This document shows, piece by piece, positions 1 to 6,237 of a stretch of 7,540 nucleotides of DNA. Source of the stretch: Rikenella sp. (GTDB taxonomy: Bacteria > Bacteroidota > Bacteroidia > Bacteroidales > Rikenellaceae); contig JAIDFC010000088.1 of NCBI GenBank assembly GCA_029054535.1, positions 1-7,540 on the forward strand, in the 5' to 3' direction. Both the position numbers and the translations under genes were made by a program. Under the pieces are notes generated by a model, which had not been told where the DNA came from, did no database searches, and saw nothing but the letters and a program-made list of their open reading frames with translations. Each line of letters starts with the position of its first letter. Position 1 is the stretch's first letter.

Positions 1-397
1 CCAGATACGGCGTCGCGGTGTTGTTGATGTCCTGCGAGGTCAGTCCGAAATGCACGAACTCCCGCTCATCCCCCAATCCGAGCGCGTCCATCTTCTCTTT
101 AATAAAATATTCGACGGCTTTCACGTCATGATTCGTGGTCTGCTCGATGGTCTTCACCCGCTCGGCATCCGCCACCCCGAACGTCCGGTAAATATCCCGC
201 AACGCCTCGTACCGCCCCCGATCGAAACCCGCCAACTGGGGCAACGGCAACTCGCACAACGCGATAAAATATTCGATCTCGACCTCCACCCGATAACGAA
301 TCAACGCGTACTCCGAAAAATACGACCCCAAATCCTCCACTTTCCCCCTGTAACGACCATCTACCGGCGATATCGCCGTCAACATACTCAATTCCAT
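1..397 (-). CDS. purB: Adenylosuccinate lyase PurB, N-terminal part (runs off the window)
   Basis: Adenylosuccinate lyase acts twice in purine synthesis: it releases fumarate from SAICAR and from adenylosuccinate, in the cytoplasm. The frame read leftward from the ATG at 395-397 gives 132 residues with no stop before the window edge; the family is about 450 residues, so roughly two thirds is missing. Recognisable blocks are MELSMLTAISPVDGRY at residues 1-16, KTIEQTTNHDVKAVEYF at 82-98 and HFGLTSQDINN at 116-126. They match the long, E. coli-type PurB very closely (recalled, not aligned). The H of TTNHD and the TSQD segment belong to conserved active-site regions of the fumarase/aspartase superfamily. 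The ATG at 397 is preferred over the Met at codon 5 because the MELS start is the family start. No Shine-Dalgarno sequence is seen; the leader is A-rich. It is divergent from lnt across a 419-base gap. Confidence 0.95.
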   Translation of the reverse strand, partial: MELSMLTAISPVDGRYRGKVEDLGSYFSEYALIRYRVEVEIEYFIALCELPLPQLAGFDRGRYEALRDIYRTFGVADAERVKTIEQTTNHDVKAVEYFIKEKMDALGLGDEREFVHFGLTSQDINNTATPYL

Positions 398-432
398 AAC
401 TTTTATTTCTTTTAATCGTGTCGGTTTTATCC

Positions 433-745
433 ATTCATTGGCTACGTGCTAGTACTGTTCTTTTTGTGAACAAAAAGAACCAAAAAAACTTTCGGGAATG
501 CTGTCGCATTCCATGGGCTGCCGTAGTCAAGAGCCTTTGGTCCTTATAATTGGGGCCTGGGGGATTCTTTTTGAGCGCGCCCAACACTTTAGCTTGCACC
601 AAGGGCGCGCCTAAAAGAACCCCGGCCCAAGCAAATGGGCCAGAGCATTAGATTGCGGATGCCTAAGGCGTAGCGTAGCTGTTGGAAGTTCTTTGGGTCC
701 CTTTCTTGAAAGAAAGGGACAGTTCCATCCTGTCGTCAAAGAACG
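433..745. repeat. Hairpin-rich, MITE-like intergenic element with inverted ends
   Basis: This fills most of the 398-816 gap between the divergent purB and lnt genes. Both ends carry a perfect 10-bp hairpin with a TGAA loop on the plus strand: GTTCTTTTTG/CAAAAAGAAC at 457-466 and 471-480, and GTCCCTTTCT/AGAAAGGGAC at 697-706 and 711-720. Read inward, both ends share ACTGT, the hairpin and then CCAAARAACTT, so they form imperfect terminal inverted repeats of about 40 bases. Inside are a 7-bp hairpin GGAATGC/GCATTCC (495-501 and 506-512) and a long imperfect stem (553-582 with 603-628) whose core GCGCGCCC/GGGCGCGC is perfect. There is no credible ORF. The structure fits a non-autonomous mobile repeat or a complex intergenic palindrome. 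The outer boundaries are approximate and no clear target-site duplication was found. Confidence 0.55.
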
Positions 746-787
746 ACAAACGACTCCATTGAAAGAGACAAAGTTATGAAATAGAGT

Positions 788-795
788 TATCTTTA
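788..795 (+). promoter_or_regulatory. Possible -7 box of the lnt promoter
   Basis: TATCTTTA differs by one base from the Bacteroidota -7 consensus TAnnTTTG and lies 21 bases before the lnt start codon. Transcription starting about 6 bases downstream would leave a short leader carrying the purine-rich GGGGAGAAGG at 807-816. No TTTG -33 box is present at the usual spacing, so the call is weak. Confidence 0.25.
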
Positions 796-816
796 CCGCA
801 GAAAAAGGGGAGAAGG

Positions 817-2391
817 ATGATAAAAAAGATCGGATTGAGTTTGTTGAGCGCCGTATTGTTGGCGTTACCGTGGTGGTGGGGTTTGGGCGGATGGAGTTTG
901 TTCGTGGCCTTCGTACCGTTGTTCGTGTTGGGCGAGGATCGGTCGCGGTGGTATTGGGCATGGGTGGCGGCGGCGTTCACCGTATGGAACGTCGGGACCA
1001 CCTGGTGGGTGGGGATCGCGACGCCCGTGGCGACGTTCGGGATACCGGTCGGGAGCCTGTTTTTTACCCTCGTGCCGTTTATGATTTTCCACTGGTTCCG
1101 GAGCCGCGCGCCGGAGCCGATCGGGTGGGCGATGTTCGTAACCCTTTGGATCGCATTCGAGGCCTTGTTCATGAACAACGAGATCTCGTTTCCGTGGCTC
1201 ACGCTCGGATACGGGTTCGCAGAGACGCCGCAGGCGGTGCAGTGGTACGAGTTGACCGGCTCGTTCGGCGGGTCGCTTTGGGTGCTGGTGGGGAACGTGC
1301 TCTTTTATCAGGTGTGGCGACGGCGGCGCGAACGGCCGTGGCGGACGGCGATCGTGGCCGGGCTGTGGGTGGCGATTCCGACGGTGGCTTCGCTGGTGCG
1401 GTACGCTACGTACGAGGAAGATACGACGAATCCGGTGCGGGTGGCGGTGGTGCAGCCGAATATCGACCCGTACAACGAGAAGTTCGGCGGGCTGACCCCA
1501 ACGCAGCAGCGCGACCTGATCCTCGACCTGGCGGCGGGTGCGCCGCGGGACGTGGATTTCATTTTGACGCCGGAGACCGCTTTCGACGGCGATTTCTGGC
1601 TGAACGACCTGGACCGGAACCCGGAAATCGACACCTTGCGACGGTTCATGACACGCTTTCCGCGAGCGACTTTGGTGGCGGGGGCGACGACCCTGCTGCG
1701 CTACGACGAGGGCGCCGCTCACCGGCGGTGGACGCGCACCGATCCGCTATGGGGCGTCTCGTACGACGTCTACAACAGCGCGCTGGGGATCACGGGCGGC
1801 GATCCGCACGTACAGATCTACCACAAATCAAAACTCGTAGTTGGAGCCGAACTGTTTCCTTATCCAAAGGTATTCAGTGCGTTGAAATTCCTGAACATCG
1901 ACCTGGGCGGCGTCTCGGGCTCGCTCGGGATGCAGGACCGACGGACGCTCATCGTCAATCCGGAGGGAATTCGCTCCGGGGTGGCGATCTGCTACGAATC
2001 GGTCTACGGCGAATTCTTCACGGAGTACGTGCGCCGCGGAGCACAGGCGATGTTCGTCATCACGAACGACGGATGGTGGGGCGACACGCCGGGCTACCGA
2101 CACCACTTCAACTACGCCCGGCTGCGAGCCGTCGAGACGCGCCGAGCCATCGCCCGGTGTGCGAATACGGGCATCTCGGGCTTCATCTCGCCGCGCGGCG
2201 AGGTGATCGACTCGGCCGGCTGGGACCGACGGACTCTCCTCGCGGGCGAAATCAACGCCAGCGACGAACTCACACCCTACGTCCGGGGCGGAGACTACAT
2301 CGTCCGGTTGTCTCTGTTGGTGCTGGGCTTGTGCCTGCTGTATTACGTGGCGTGGAGGTTCCGCAAACGCTCCCTGATGCTCGACGAATAA
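817..2391 (+). CDS. lnt: Apolipoprotein N-acyltransferase Lnt
   Basis: Lnt transfers a third acyl chain from phospholipid to the amino group of the lipidated cysteine of apolipoproteins, the last step of lipoprotein maturation, at the periplasmic face of the inner membrane. The protein has 524 residues, close to the usual 510-540. Hydrophobic membrane segments cover residues 1-195, including the family-typical FPWLTLGYGFA and WYELTGSFGGSLWVL around 125-157. A nitrilase-fold domain follows (about 207-480, from VRVAVVQPNIDPYNEKF), then a final membrane helix at 494-513. The catalytic triad is visible as E253 (TPETAF), K337 (YHKSKLV) and C392 (ICYES); E345 (GAE) matches the accessory glutamate. 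The ATG at 817 directly follows GGGGAGAAGG, a fairly good ribosome binding site for this phylum. It appears monocistronic: a 729-base gap follows, with a terminator at 2671-2701. Confidence 0.95.
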   Translation: MIKKIGLSLLSAVLLALPWWWGLGGWSLFVAFVPLFVLGEDRSRWYWAWVAAAFTVWNVGTTWWVGIATPVATFGIPVGSLFFTLVPFMIFHWFRSRAPEPIGWAMFVTLWIAFEALFMNNEISFPWLTLGYGFAETPQAVQWYELTGSFGGSLWVLVGNVLFYQVWRRRRERPWRTAIVAGLWVAIPTVASLVRYATYEEDTTNPVRVAVVQPNIDPYNEKFGGLTPTQQRDLILDLAAGAPRDVDFILTPETAFDGDFWLNDLDRNPEIDTLRRFMTRFPRATLVAGATTLLRYDEGAAHRRWTRTDPLWGVSYDVYNSALGITGGDPHVQIYHKSKLVVGAELFPYPKVFSALKFLNIDLGGVSGSLGMQDRRTLIVNPEGIRSGVAICYESVYGEFFTEYVRRGAQAMFVITNDGWWGDTPGYRHHFNYARLRAVETRRAIARCANTGISGFISPRGEVIDSAGWDRRTLLAGEINASDELTPYVRGGDYIVRLSLLVLGLCLLYYVAWRFRKRSLMLDE

Positions 2392-2426
2392 CCGGTCGAT
2401 GGGACGATTCATCGGGAATCCTCCGG

Positions 2427-2582
2427 GATCTCCCCATGACGAGCCGGAGCTTCGCAAACTCCGACCCAGTTCTGTTCAAAGAAAACCGCGACCTCTGGTC
2501 GCGCGGGCCGAACGCCTCCCCTCGGGAGGCCCGCAATTTCTATCGTTTACACGATAGTTGCGTTCCTCGCAGGCCACGACCC
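2427..2582 (+). repeat. Structured intergenic repeat, copy A
   Basis: This is the first of two diverged tandem copies at a constant offset of 230-232 bases. Landmarks shared with copy B are GATCTCCCCATGAC at 2427-2440, GCGCGGG at 2501-2507 and GTTGCGTTCCT at 2557-2567. Local hairpins are CGCGACC/GGTCGCG (2487-2503), GCCTCCC/GGGAGGC (2514-2530), and GCAA, a TTT bulge, CTATCGT/ACGATAG and TTGC (2533-2561). The shared blocks fall in different reading frames in the two copies, and the stems are kept with changed bases, which favours a folded RNA or DNA element over a peptide. The strand is assigned only from the nearby terminator. No named RNA family is recognised. Confidence 0.5.
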
Positions 2583-2656
2583 GTTTAACGTCGAGACAAG
2601 AAGCTCTAACAACAGCTCGCAACAAACCGCCCCGCAGGCGCGCGAACCTGCCCTGT

Positions 2657-2814
2657 GATCTCCCCATGACAGCCCGGAGCATGGGGTGGCTCCGGGCTTT
2701 TCCTATGCGCAACCATCCGCGCCCAAAGGGCGCGCGGGTCGCCGCCTCCCCCAGCGGCGGACCGCAAACCGAAATCGCTGGCGCGACGGTTGCGTTCCTT
2801 GCAGGCGGCGACCC
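2657..2814 (+). repeat. Structured intergenic repeat, copy B
   Basis: This is the second copy of the element. It repeats GATCTCCCCATGAC (2657-2670), GCGCGGG (2732-2738) and GTTGCGTTCCT (2789-2799). Hairpin 1 is CGCGCCC/GGGCGCG (2718-2734); relative to copy A an A-T pair has become C-G. GCAAACCG, an AAA bulge, TCGC/GCGA and CGGTTGC (2764-2793) keep the shape of the copy A hairpin with different bases. A perfect 12-bp long-range stem, GGGTCGCCGCCT (2736-2747) with AGGCGGCGACCC (2803-2814), encloses the third hairpin; copy A keeps an imperfect version. The beginning of this copy contains the terminator at 2671-2701, and copy A has only a weak CGGAG/CTCCG stem there. Confidence 0.5.
2671..2701 (+). 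terminator. Rho-independent terminator downstream of lnt
   Basis: AGCCCGGAGC (2671-2680) pairs perfectly with GCTCCGGGCT (2689-2698) across an 8-base loop and runs into TTTT (2698-2701). It is the best intrinsic terminator on the plus strand after lnt, although it lies 280 bases past the stop codon. The loop sequence ATGGGG can also pair with CCCCAT at 2662-2667. Confidence 0.75.
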
Positions 2815-2827
2815 AAACCGTGTTTGA

Positions 2828-2903
2828 CCGCGCGCCTGCGAAATTCATCCGTTTCAACTATCCGTTGAAACGGTGTATTTCGCTCTTTAGGCGTCGCGCG
2901 CGG
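2828..2903. repeat. Extended imperfect hairpin
   Basis: The core CCGTTTCAA (2849-2857) pairs perfectly with TTGAAACGG (2865-2873). It is extended by GCGAAAT/ATTTCGC (2838-2844 with 2877-2883) and by an outer CCGCGCG/CGCGCGG (2828-2834 with 2897-2903), separated by small internal loops. No T-run follows on the plus strand, so it is not an obvious intrinsic terminator. Its role is unknown. Confidence 0.5.
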
Positions 2904-2935
2904 AATATCTTAATGCCGAGAAAACCCAAGTAAAA

Positions 2936-3072
2936 CACCCAACGGGTGCGACTGCCCTGCGCGGGCGGCGTCCGGGTGGCCCCGGCGGGACGGGCGATAC
3001 TGCGTATCGCTATAACGTTCAGCGACAAAAAGCCCCAACAAAACCCGCCGGGCGGCCATACTGCAAACCCTA
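2936..3072. other. GC-rich gap with small hairpins upstream of the M20 gene
   Basis: No gene is supported here. Two small hairpins are visible: CACCC/GGGTG (2936-2948) and a perfect 7-bp GCGATAC/GTATCGC with a TGC loop (2994-3010). Their order and a shared GCGCGGG at 2959-2965, about 227 bases after the copy B counterpart, suggest a third, much more diverged relative of the structured repeat, but the similarity is weak. No promoter with a good TAnnTTTG box was found for the gene that follows. Confidence 0.3.
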
Positions 3073-3074
3073 TT

Positions 3075-3115
3075 GGTTCTCAAAAAAGAACAGTTCCATT
3101 CAGTAGCCAATAAAA
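3075..3115 (-). repeat. Dispersed repeat end, inverted copy
   Basis: Read on the minus strand, this gives ATTGGCTAC, then TGAATGGA, then ACTGTTCTTTTTT and GAGAACC. It shares ATTGGCTAC and ACTGTTCT with the sites at 435-480 and 4199-4265, and GGAACTGT with the right end of the element at 433-745. A short GTTCT/AGAAC hairpin remains. It ends a few bases before the M20 start codon. Confidence 0.5.
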
Positions 3116-3120
3116 AACAG

Positions 3121-4170
3121 ATGAAGAGATACATTGAACTATTGGAGCGGCTGATCGGCACGCCGTCGTACAGCCGCGAAGAGGCGCAGACCGCCGCGAT
3201 CCTCGAAGCCTTTTTGACAAGAGAGGGAGTTCGGGACGTACACCGGTCAGGGAACAACGTGTGGGCTTATAACCGGGCGTTCGACCCGTCGAAGCCGACG
3301 ATCCTGCTCAACTCGCACCACGACACCGTGAAGCCGAACAGCGGCTGGAGCCGAGACCCGTTCGTACCGACGGTCGAAGCGGGTCGGCTCTACGGCCTCG
3401 GCAGCAACGACGCCGGGGGGAGCGTGGTGTCTCTCATGGCGGCCTTTCTGCATTTCTACGAGGCCGAGGGGTTGGCCTATAACCTCTGCCTGGCCCTGAC
3501 CGCCGAAGAGGAGGTCTCGGGACAGAACGGCATCGAAAGCATCCTGCCTCAGCTGGGCGAATTGAGTTTCGCGATCGTCGGCGAGCCGACCGGCATGGAG
3601 CTGGCCATCGCCGAGCGAGGGTTGATGGTGCTGGACTGCGTCTCGCGCGGACGCGCCGGACACGCCGCGCGGGACGAGGGCGAGAACGCCATCTACAAAG
3701 CCATGCGGGACATCGAGTGGTTCCGGAGCTATCGGTTTCCGCGCGAATCGGCCCTGTTCGGCGGGGTGAAGATGAGCGTAACGATCGTCAGCGCGGGAAC
3801 GCAACACAATGTCGTGCCGGCGGAGTGTCGGTTCACGGTGGACATCCGCGTGCCGGACACCTACACCAACGAAGAGGTGTTGGCGGTGGTGCGAGAACAC
3901 GTGGAAGCGGAGGTCTCGGCCCGGTCGACGCGGCTCAAACCGTCGTCCATCGACCCCTCGCACCCGATCGTCCGGGCCGGGGTGGCGCTCGGACGGCACA
4001 CCTACGGCTCGCCGACCTTGTCGGACCAGGCTCTGCTCTCGATCCCATCGCTCAAAATGGGACCGGGAGACTCGGCGCGATCTCATGCTGCGGATGAGTT
4101 CATCCGCATCGACGAGATCAAAGGCGCCGTCGAACAATACATCGCCATGCTCGACGCGATTTGCCTTTAA
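3121..4170 (+). CDS. M20 family metallo-deacylase, ArgE-like (probable acyl-ornithine deacylase)
   Basis: The 349-residue product is a zinc-dependent M20 peptidase/deacylase. Such cytoplasmic enzymes remove an acyl group from ornithine, diaminopimelate or related amides. Metal and catalytic residues are visible: H66 and D68 in SHHDTV, the bridging D97 in GLGSNDAGG, E130 and E131 in LTAEEE, E155 in VGEPT and H322 in SHAADEF. H181 in AGHAAR lies at the start of the lid/dimerisation domain (about 170-275). ArgE is the closest family by motif order and length. Several Bacteroidota use N-succinyl rather than N-acetyl ornithine, so the acyl group is open; DapE- or LysK-like activity is not excluded. 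The ATG at 3121 is chosen over a TTG at 3073 because the extra 16 codons overlap a dispersed repeat. No Shine-Dalgarno sequence is seen. No arg gene is adjacent to confirm the pathway. Confidence 0.85.
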   Translation: MKRYIELLERLIGTPSYSREEAQTAAILEAFLTREGVRDVHRSGNNVWAYNRAFDPSKPTILLNSHHDTVKPNSGWSRDPFVPTVEAGRLYGLGSNDAGGSVVSLMAAFLHFYEAEGLAYNLCLALTAEEEVSGQNGIESILPQLGELSFAIVGEPTGMELAIAERGLMVLDCVSRGRAGHAARDEGENAIYKAMRDIEWFRSYRFPRESALFGGVKMSVTIVSAGTQHNVVPAECRFTVDIRVPDTYTNEEVLAVVREHVEAEVSARSTRLKPSSIDPSHPIVRAGVALGRHTYGSPTLSDQALLSIPSLKMGPGDSARSHAADEFIRIDEIKGAVEQYIAMLDAICL

Positions 4171-4198
4171 CCCTTTTATTAATTTCGTATACCTCAAT

Positions 4199-4265
4199 CC
4201 ATTGGCTACGGGTATAGAAACTGTTCTCACTAACCTCGCTACGCTCGTTTTAAAGCAAGAACAGT
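4199..4265 (+). repeat. Dispersed repeat copy with an ACTGTTCT/AGAACAGT inverted repeat
   Basis: CATTGGCTACG at the left edge is identical to the sequence near position 435 and is again followed within 9 bases by ACTGTTCT. Here ACTGTTCT (4220-4227) pairs perfectly with AGAACAGT (4258-4265) across about 30 bases; outside it, GGGT and ACCC can also pair. It occupies the middle of the 146-base gap between the M20 gene and czcD. It could act as a weak terminator for the M20 gene, but no T-run follows. Confidence 0.5.
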
Positions 4266-4316
4266 ACCCTCCCGTAACTAAGGTCGGGGATATACAACGA
4301 AATATCAAACTGTATT

Positions 4317-5216
4317 ATGGGACACGATCATCATCACAGTCATGCGGCGACGGGGAATATCGCCGTAGCCTTTTTCGTGAACGCGGGTTTTGCGTTGGTG
4401 GAGTTGGTGGGCGGGTTGTGGACGAATAGTATCGCGATATTGTCCGATGCTTTCCACGATTTCGGGGACAGTTTGTCGTTGGCCGTAGCGTGGCGGTTGC
4501 AGAAGGTTTCGGAGCGGGGTTCCGATGCTTCGTATACGTATGGGTATCGGCGATTCGCGTTGTTGGGCGCACTGTTTATTTCGGCCGTGTTGTTGGTCGG
4601 TTCGGTGTTCATTATTCAGGCCTGTATAGAGCGGCTGATCGCACCTCAGGAGCCGAATGCCGGGGGGATGCTCGGTTTGGCGATTTTCGGCATAGCGGTC
4701 AACGGCTTCGCGGCCCTGCGCCTCCACAAAGGAGGATCGATCAGCGAACGGGCCGTGATGCTGCACATGATGGAGGATGTTTTGGGATGGTTGGCCGTGT
4801 TGGTGGTGAGCGTGGTGATGCTCTTTGCGGAGGTTCCGATCCTCGATCCGTTGTTGTCGATCGGGATTTCGGGATGGGTGTTGTGGAACGTTTGGCGGAA
4901 TCTTCGGGCGACGTTCCGGGTGTTGTTGCAGCATGTGCCGTCGGGCGTGGATGCCGGTCGTCTCGAACGGGAGATCGGCGGGGTTCCGGGGGTAGAGTCG
5001 ATCCACGACCTGCACCTGTGGAGCCTGGACGGCGAGCGGCATATCGGCACGTTGCATGCGGTGGTCGCGGCGGAGAGCGGTACGGACGATCGGCGGCGGA
5101 TCCGGCAGTCGATTCGGGAGATCTGTCGCGAGAATGGCATAGAACATGCTACGATCGAGTTGGAGACTTCGGGCGAGGATTGCGACCTGGCCGATTGCTC
5201 CGGTAAACGAAAATGA
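4317..5216 (+). CDS. czcD: Cation diffusion facilitator, CzcD-like zinc exporter
   Basis: This 299-residue inner-membrane protein belongs to the cation diffusion facilitator family, which exports Zn2+ (often also Cd2+ or Co2+) in exchange for protons. The N-terminus is His-rich (GHDHHHSH, residues 2-9). About six membrane segments follow to residue 195. The paired transport-site motifs are present: H47 and D51 in HDFGD (TM2) and H150 and D154 in HMMED (TM5). The two-His two-Asp set is typical of zinc/cadmium transporters. A His-rich cytosolic loop between TM4 and TM5 is nearly absent (LRLHKGGSISE). The C-terminal domain (about 205-285) carries HDLHLWSL at 230-237 and HATIELE at 277-283, then two cysteines in the tail (C289, C294), possible extra metal ligands. 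The stop overlaps the next start (ATGA), so the two genes are probably co-translated. No Shine-Dalgarno sequence or metal-sensor gene is visible. Confidence 0.9.
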   Translation: MGHDHHHSHAATGNIAVAFFVNAGFALVELVGGLWTNSIAILSDAFHDFGDSLSLAVAWRLQKVSERGSDASYTYGYRRFALLGALFISAVLLVGSVFIIQACIERLIAPQEPNAGGMLGLAIFGIAVNGFAALRLHKGGSISERAVMLHMMEDVLGWLAVLVVSVVMLFAEVPILDPLLSIGISGWVLWNVWRNLRATFRVLLQHVPSGVDAGRLEREIGGVPGVESIHDLHLWSLDGERHIGTLHAVVAAESGTDDRRRIRQSIREICRENGIEHATIELETSGEDCDLADCSGKRK

Positions 5217-6172
5217 CACACACGCACGTTATGGAATTCACGCACACTACGCTGACTTTTCCGGACGATTACGACGGTCCGGTGGTCGCCACGTTGATTC
5301 GGGCTTCGTTGCCTCCGGAGGGGGACGACACGGGGTGTGCCGTGCTGTATGTGCACGGCTATGTCGACTATTTCTTTCAGACCCATATGGCCGAAGCGTT
5401 CGTGGCTCGGGGGTATCGGTTCTATGCGGTGGAGCTTCGGAAGTACGGACGGTCGATGCTCGAGGGTCAACACCCGAATTTCGCCCGATCGATGTACGAG
5501 TACTACCCGGAGCTGACGGAGAGCATCCGCCGCATCCGACAGGAGGGGGCTACGGAGATTGTGTTGCTGGGCCATTCGACGGGCGGGCTGCTGGCGGCTC
5601 TGTATGCCGACGACGGCCCGGCGGAGGCGCGGCAGGCGATCCGGTGCGTGGTGTTGAACAGTCCGTTTCTGGAGTTCAACGCTTCGTGGTTCGAGCGACA
5701 GATCGAGATTCCATTGGCGACGGCGATCAGTGTCGTCTTTCCGTTCGCCCACAAACGGCGGAACAAGCTGTCGCCGCTCTATGCCCATAGCGTCCACCGG
5801 GATTTTCGCGGGGAGTGGGATTTCGATACGCGGCTCAAACCGATCGAGGGGGTGCCGCTCTATTTTTCGTGGCTTCGGGCGGTGCGGAACGGGCAGCGGC
5901 GGGTGAAACGCGGGCTGAAGATCGCGGTGCCGGTGCTGGTGATGAGTTCGGATCGCTCGTGGAGCGGAACGACGTGGGACGATGCGCTGTTCCGGACCGA
6001 TTCGGTTCTGAATGTCGAGGACATACGGCGTTATGCTCCGAATCTCGGTCCGGACGTTACCTATATGCAGGTCGAAGGGGGGATTCACGATCTCTTTTTG
6101 TCGCGCAAACCGGTCCGCGAGGCGGCGTTCCGGCTGGTTTTCGACTGGCTCGACCGGATGCTCGACGAGTAG
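5213..6172 (+). CDS. Alpha/beta hydrolase (serine hydrolase, lysophospholipase-like)
   Basis: The 319-residue protein has the alpha/beta-hydrolase layout. LYVHGY (residues 45-50) supplies the oxyanion-hole region, S122 in LLGHSTGG is the nucleophile, and H292 in GGIHDLFLS is the catalytic histidine. The acid is probably D263 (TDSVLNVED) or D247 (MSSDRS). A cap region lies roughly at 155-235. No signal peptide or membrane helix is obvious, so it is likely cytoplasmic. Family knowledge suggests an esterase, lipase or monoacylglycerol-lipase type activity; the substrate cannot be read from the sequence. The ATG at 5213 shares the ATGA overlap with czcD and is preferred for coupling; a second ATG at 5231 (MEFTHTT) is possible and would remove six residues including two histidines. 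The gene ends 22 bases before a strong 16-bp hairpin. Confidence 0.85.
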   Translation: MTHTHVMEFTHTTLTFPDDYDGPVVATLIRASLPPEGDDTGCAVLYVHGYVDYFFQTHMAEAFVARGYRFYAVELRKYGRSMLEGQHPNFARSMYEYYPELTESIRRIRQEGATEIVLLGHSTGGLLAALYADDGPAEARQAIRCVVLNSPFLEFNASWFERQIEIPLATAISVVFPFAHKRRNKLSPLYAHSVHRDFRGEWDFDTRLKPIEGVPLYFSWLRAVRNGQRRVKRGLKIAVPVLVMSSDRSWSGTTWDDALFRTDSVLNVEDIRRYAPNLGPDVTYMQVEGGIHDLFLSRKPVREAAFRLVFDWLDRMLDE

Positions 6173-6194
6173 GCCGCTCGTCCCGGGAATGCAA

Positions 6195-6232
6195 AGAGAG
6201 CGACCTTCCTGACGCAAGGAAGGTCGCTCTCT
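6195..6232. terminator. Shared hairpin terminator between the convergent hydrolase and tRNA-Leu units
   Basis: AGAGAGCGACCTTCCT (6195-6210) pairs perfectly with AGGAAGGTCGCTCTCT (6217-6232) across a six-base loop, a 16-bp stem. It lies between the hydrolase stop (plus) and the tRNA 3' end (minus), so it can end transcription from both sides. The T-tract is short in both directions: CTCTCTTT on the minus strand and CTCTCTGTT on the plus strand. Confidence 0.7.
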
Positions 6233-6237
6233 GTTCG

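Noticed and set aside
865..1722. A 285-codon minus-strand frame inside lnt
   Set aside because: Arg/Pro/His-rich shadow with no start signal or motif.
870..2588. A 572-codon plus-strand frame overlapping lnt
   Set aside because: It is an out-of-frame shadow of lnt; the product is low-complexity Arg/Gly/Ala-rich and lacks domain motifs, while the lnt frame shows the full catalytic triad.
2558..2827. An 89-codon plus-strand frame across the repeat region, ending like a small peptide
   Set aside because: It starts only at a TTG, spans the terminator, and the shared blocks of the two repeat copies are in different frames, so coding is not conserved.
2936..3010. Short hairpin repeats considered as CRISPR units
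   Set aside because: There is no regular direct repeat with uniform spacers and no cas gene.
2858..3090. Open minus-strand frames through the GC-rich gap before the M20 gene
   Set aside because: No start codon with a leader, no known motif, and the sequence is full of hairpins; a repeat explains it better.
5231..5233. Second ATG as the hydrolase start
   Set aside because: Possible, but the upstream ATG at 5213 gives the common ATGA overlap with czcD and is preferred; the choice remains open.
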